Origin: Oscillospiraceae bacterium
Lineage (GTDB): Bacteria; Bacillota; Clostridia; Oscillospirales; Oscillospiraceae
Length of the DNA: 7,489 nucleotides
NCBI GenBank assembly: GCA_029065305.1
Contig: JAIEIQ010000004.1
Coordinates: 1-7,489, forward strand
Reading direction: 5' to 3'
A program made the position numbers and the translations under genes. The notes under the pieces were generated by a model. That model was not told the DNA's origin and ran no database searches. It saw only the letters and a program-made list of their open reading frames with translations. The stretch's first letter is position 1. Every line of letters starts with the position of its first letter. Of the stretch, positions 5,757 through 7,489 are shown in pieces.

Positions 5757-7271
5757 ATGAGTGCATCCAGAGAAAAGAAAAAAAGACAGGAATTTTTAGC
5801 CGGCGGCGGCGTCGATCCCAAGGCCGCGCGGGAGGCTGAGCAGAAAGCCGCTGAAAAGCGCTCCAAGATCCTCTACACCACGGTGGGCGTCCTCTTCGTG
5901 GTGGTGGCTGCGGCCCTGTTCGTCTACAACTCCGGCATCCTCCAGCGCAGCAAAACCGCCGTGACCATCGGCGGAGAGAGCTACACCGTGGCGGAGACCT
6001 CCTACTATTATCAGGAGGCATACCAGAACTTCATGAACCAGTACGGGAGCTACGCCTCCCTCTTCGGCCTGGACGTCAACCAGTCCCTGAAGAGCCAGCA
6101 GTACAGCGAGGAGCAGACCTGGGACCAGTTCTTTAAAGAGCAGGCCGTGGACACCATGCGGCTGGTCCACGCGGCCAAGGCCGCCGCCCAGGCGGAGAAC
6201 ATGACCCTGGAGCAGGCGGAGCTGGACACCTTCAACGCCAATATCGAGGCCATGAAGTCCCAGGCCGCCGCCAATGGCTACTCCTACAAGTCCTACCTGA
6301 ACGCCGTCTACGGCGCCACCATGACCGCCTCTGTTTTTGAATCCTGCATGAAGGACCAGCTGCTGGCCTACAAATATACCAATGCCTATGCCGACAGCCT
6401 GGAGTTTACTGACGAGGAGATCCAGGCCTACTACGAGGAGAACAAGAACACCTACGATCTGGTGGACGCCGAGTATATCACCATCTCCGGCCTCCCCGAG
6501 ACGAAAACCGACGACGAGGGCAACACCGTAGAGGCCACCGAGGAGGAGAAGACCGCCGCCATGGACAAGGCCAAGGGCCTGGCGGAGGATATCCTCCCCA
6601 TCTATGAGACCAGCCGCCAGCTGCCCTCCAATTACGACGAGAGCGCCGTCTATACCGCCAACAAGGAGATGCGCTACAGCTCCGGCGTGCTGGGCGACTG
6701 GCTCTTCGACGAGGGCCGGAAGGCCGGGGACGCGGAGGTCCTGGTGGATGAGGACAACAGCCGCTGCTATGTGGCCGTGTTCAACGGCCGGGAGCGGGAT
6801 GAGGCTCTGGAGTACAACGTCCGCCACATCCTGGTCACCGCCGACAGTCTGGAGCTGGCGGAGGGCGAGGAGGCCACGGAGGAGCTGCTCCGGGCCAAGG
6901 CCCAGGAGATCCTGGACAGCTGGGACGGCACCGAGGACGGTTTCGCCGCTCTGGCCAACGAGCACTCCAAGGACCCCGGCAGCAACACCAACGGCGGTCT
7001 CTATGAGAATGTGCCCAAGGGCCGGATGATCTCCGAGTTCCAGAACTGGTGCTACGAGTCCGGCCGCAAGAGCGGCGATACGGGCATCGTCTACAGCACC
7101 TCCACCGGCGCCCACATCATGTACTTTGTGGGCTACGGAAGCGAGCAGTACTGGCACTACGCCTGCGACGTCGAGCTGGCCAACAATGCCTACAGCGAGT
7201 GGCAGAGCGAGCTGATGAACAGCGTGGAGGCCGTTCAGGACGAGAGCGGCATGAACACCATCGGCAGATAA
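5757..7271 (+). CDS. Membrane-anchored SurA/PrsA-like peptidyl-prolyl isomerase (parvulin)
   Basis: A 504-residue foldase expected to catalyse prolyl cis-trans isomerisation and help fold exported proteins outside the membrane. Layout: a charged cytoplasmic N-terminus (1-37, rich in Lys/Arg), one membrane helix (about 38-58), a helical chaperone-like region (about 68-230) resembling SurA_N, then a parvulin domain (about 353-460). The parvulin domain shows VRHILV (355-360), SKDPGS (404-409) then NGG (412-414), and GAHIMYF (451-457); both active-site histidines (His357, His453) are present. Residues about 235-345 look like an earlier degenerate copy of the same domain. There is no lipobox cysteine, so it is anchored by an uncleaved helix rather than as a lipoprotein like classical PrsA. 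The ATG at 5757 is chosen for its ribosome binding site and the KKKR-type start. Confident as a parvulin foldase; the client proteins are unknown and I give no symbol. Confidence 0.88.
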   Translation: MSASREKKKRQEFLAGGGVDPKAAREAEQKAAEKRSKILYTTVGVLFVVVAAALFVYNSGILQRSKTAVTIGGESYTVAETSYYYQEAYQNFMNQYGSYASLFGLDVNQSLKSQQYSEEQTWDQFFKEQAVDTMRLVHAAKAAAQAENMTLEQAELDTFNANIEAMKSQAAANGYSYKSYLNAVYGATMTASVFESCMKDQLLAYKYTNAYADSLEFTDEEIQAYYEENKNTYDLVDAEYITISGLPETKTDDEGNTVEATEEEKTAAMDKAKGLAEDILPIYETSRQLPSNYDESAVYTANKEMRYSSGVLGDWLFDEGRKAGDAEVLVDEDNSRCYVAVFNGRERDEALEYNVRHILVTADSLELAEGEEATEELLRAKAQEILDSWDGTEDGFAALANEHSKDPGSNTNGGLYENVPKGRMISEFQNWCYESGRKSGDTGIVYSTSTGAHIMYFVGYGSEQYWHYACDVELANNAYSEWQSELMNSVEAVQDESGMNTIGR

Positions 7272-7283
7272 AGCGGATAAACT

Positions 7284-7320
7284 GGAGGCCCCGGAGAGCA
7301 GTCTCCGGGGCTCCGTTTTT
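7284..7320 (+). terminator. Intrinsic terminator after the foldase gene
   Basis: Arms 7284-7297 and 7302-7314 form a 13-bp GC-rich stem with one bulged G and a GCAG loop, followed by G and five T (7316-7320). This is the best rho-independent terminator in the window. It lies 12 nt after the foldase stop and its T tract ends 14 nt before the next start codon. Confidence 0.88.
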
Positions 7321-7334
7321 GAGAGGAGAGCGCT

Positions 7335-7489
7335 ATGAGCGAGCGGTTTCTGCGCAATGAGATGATGCTGGGCCGGGCGGCGGTGGAGAAGCTGGCCCGG
7401 TCCCATGTGTGCGTGGTTGGTCTGGGGGGCGTGGGGAGCGGGGCCGCGGAGACGCGGGCCCGGGCCGGCGTGGGGGAGCTGACCCTCAT
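7335..7489 (+). CDS. tcdA: tRNA threonylcarbamoyladenosine dehydratase (ThiF/E1-like), N-terminal part
   Basis: The first 51 residues of a ThiF/HesA/MoeB-family ATP-dependent enzyme cut off by the window end. The opening SERFLRNEMMLG (2-13), then KLARSHVCVVGLGGVGS (19-35) with the GxGGVGS nucleotide-binding loop, then ARAGVGELTL (42-51), match the TcdA (CsdL/YgdL) group, which cyclises the t6A37 base of ANN-decoding tRNAs to ct6A. MoeB and ThiF share the loop but usually have a different N-terminus, so TcdA is the best call. The ATG is supported by AGGAG at 7324-7328, 6 nt upstream. Residues 39-41 read ETR where relatives commonly have EAL, a small oddity. The catalytic and zinc-binding parts are outside the window. 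There is no room for a separate promoter after the terminator, so expression may rely on read-through. Confidence 0.87.
   Translation, partial: MSERFLRNEMMLGRAAVEKLARSHVCVVGLGGVGSGAAETRARAGVGELTL

Noticed and set aside
5746..5760. Four-codon ORF (ATG to TGA) overlapping the foldase start as ATGA
   Set aside because: The AGGAAGGA site is directly adjacent to this ATG, too close for initiation there; it is most likely chance.
5796..7406. 536-codon open frame antisense to the foldase
   Set aside because: Low-complexity Gly/Val/Leu-rich translation opposite a well-supported gene; it also runs through the terminator and into tcdA.
1..7489. Mobile elements, CRISPR repeats, tRNA or phage genes
   Set aside because: I looked for transposase motifs, regularly spaced repeats, tRNA-like cloverleaf ends and terminal inverted repeats and saw none; all inverted repeats found are best explained as transcription hairpins.

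Overview
The window is visibly GC-rich. It has strong AGGAGG-type ribosome binding sites, sigma-A-like promoters, a membrane-anchored HtrA protease and a membrane-anchored parvulin foldase with no outer-membrane features. This suggests a GC-rich, Gram-positive-type anaerobe of the Oscillospiraceae (Flavonifractor/Lawsonibacter/Pseudoflavonifractor neighbourhood). That placement is inferred from protein style and gene content, not from a search. I see no tRNA, rRNA, CRISPR array, insertion sequence, prophage gene or obvious transferred segment.

Layout. Bases 1-1611 (+) hold the 3' end of a sensor histidine kinase followed 2 bases later by a membrane-anchored HtrA-family serine protease with one PDZ domain, an envelope-stress style pair. 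Two hairpins (1611-1686) separate it from the convergent trmB (2372-1707, -), the tRNA m7G46 methyltransferase. A compact divergent promoter region (2373-2564) serves trmB and a cytidylate-kinase-like P-loop protein (2565-3188, +). The latter overlaps tail-to-tail by 12 bp with an O6-alkylguanine-DNA alkyltransferase (3635-3177, -). A terminator-like hairpin (3663-3693) separates that gene from the upstream GTP-type PEP carboxykinase pckA (5475-3706, -). A 281-bp divergent intergenic region (5476-5756) has a good promoter on each strand. The + strand then carries a 504-residue membrane-anchored SurA/PrsA-like peptidyl-prolyl isomerase (5757-7271), an intrinsic terminator (7284-7320), and the start of tcdA, a tRNA threonylcarbamoyladenosine dehydratase of the ThiF/E1 family, which runs off the window.

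Functionally this is mostly core housekeeping: envelope protein quality control (kinase/HtrA, foldase), tRNA modification (trmB, tcdA), DNA repair (ogt) and central carbon metabolism (pckA). I do not see a convincing undescribed multi-gene system. The points most worth a second look are a tandem parvulin architecture in the foldase with a degenerate first domain, a convergent overlap with possible long antisense transcription, the strand-asymmetric hairpin after pckA, and the terminator placed only 14 nt before the tcdA start.
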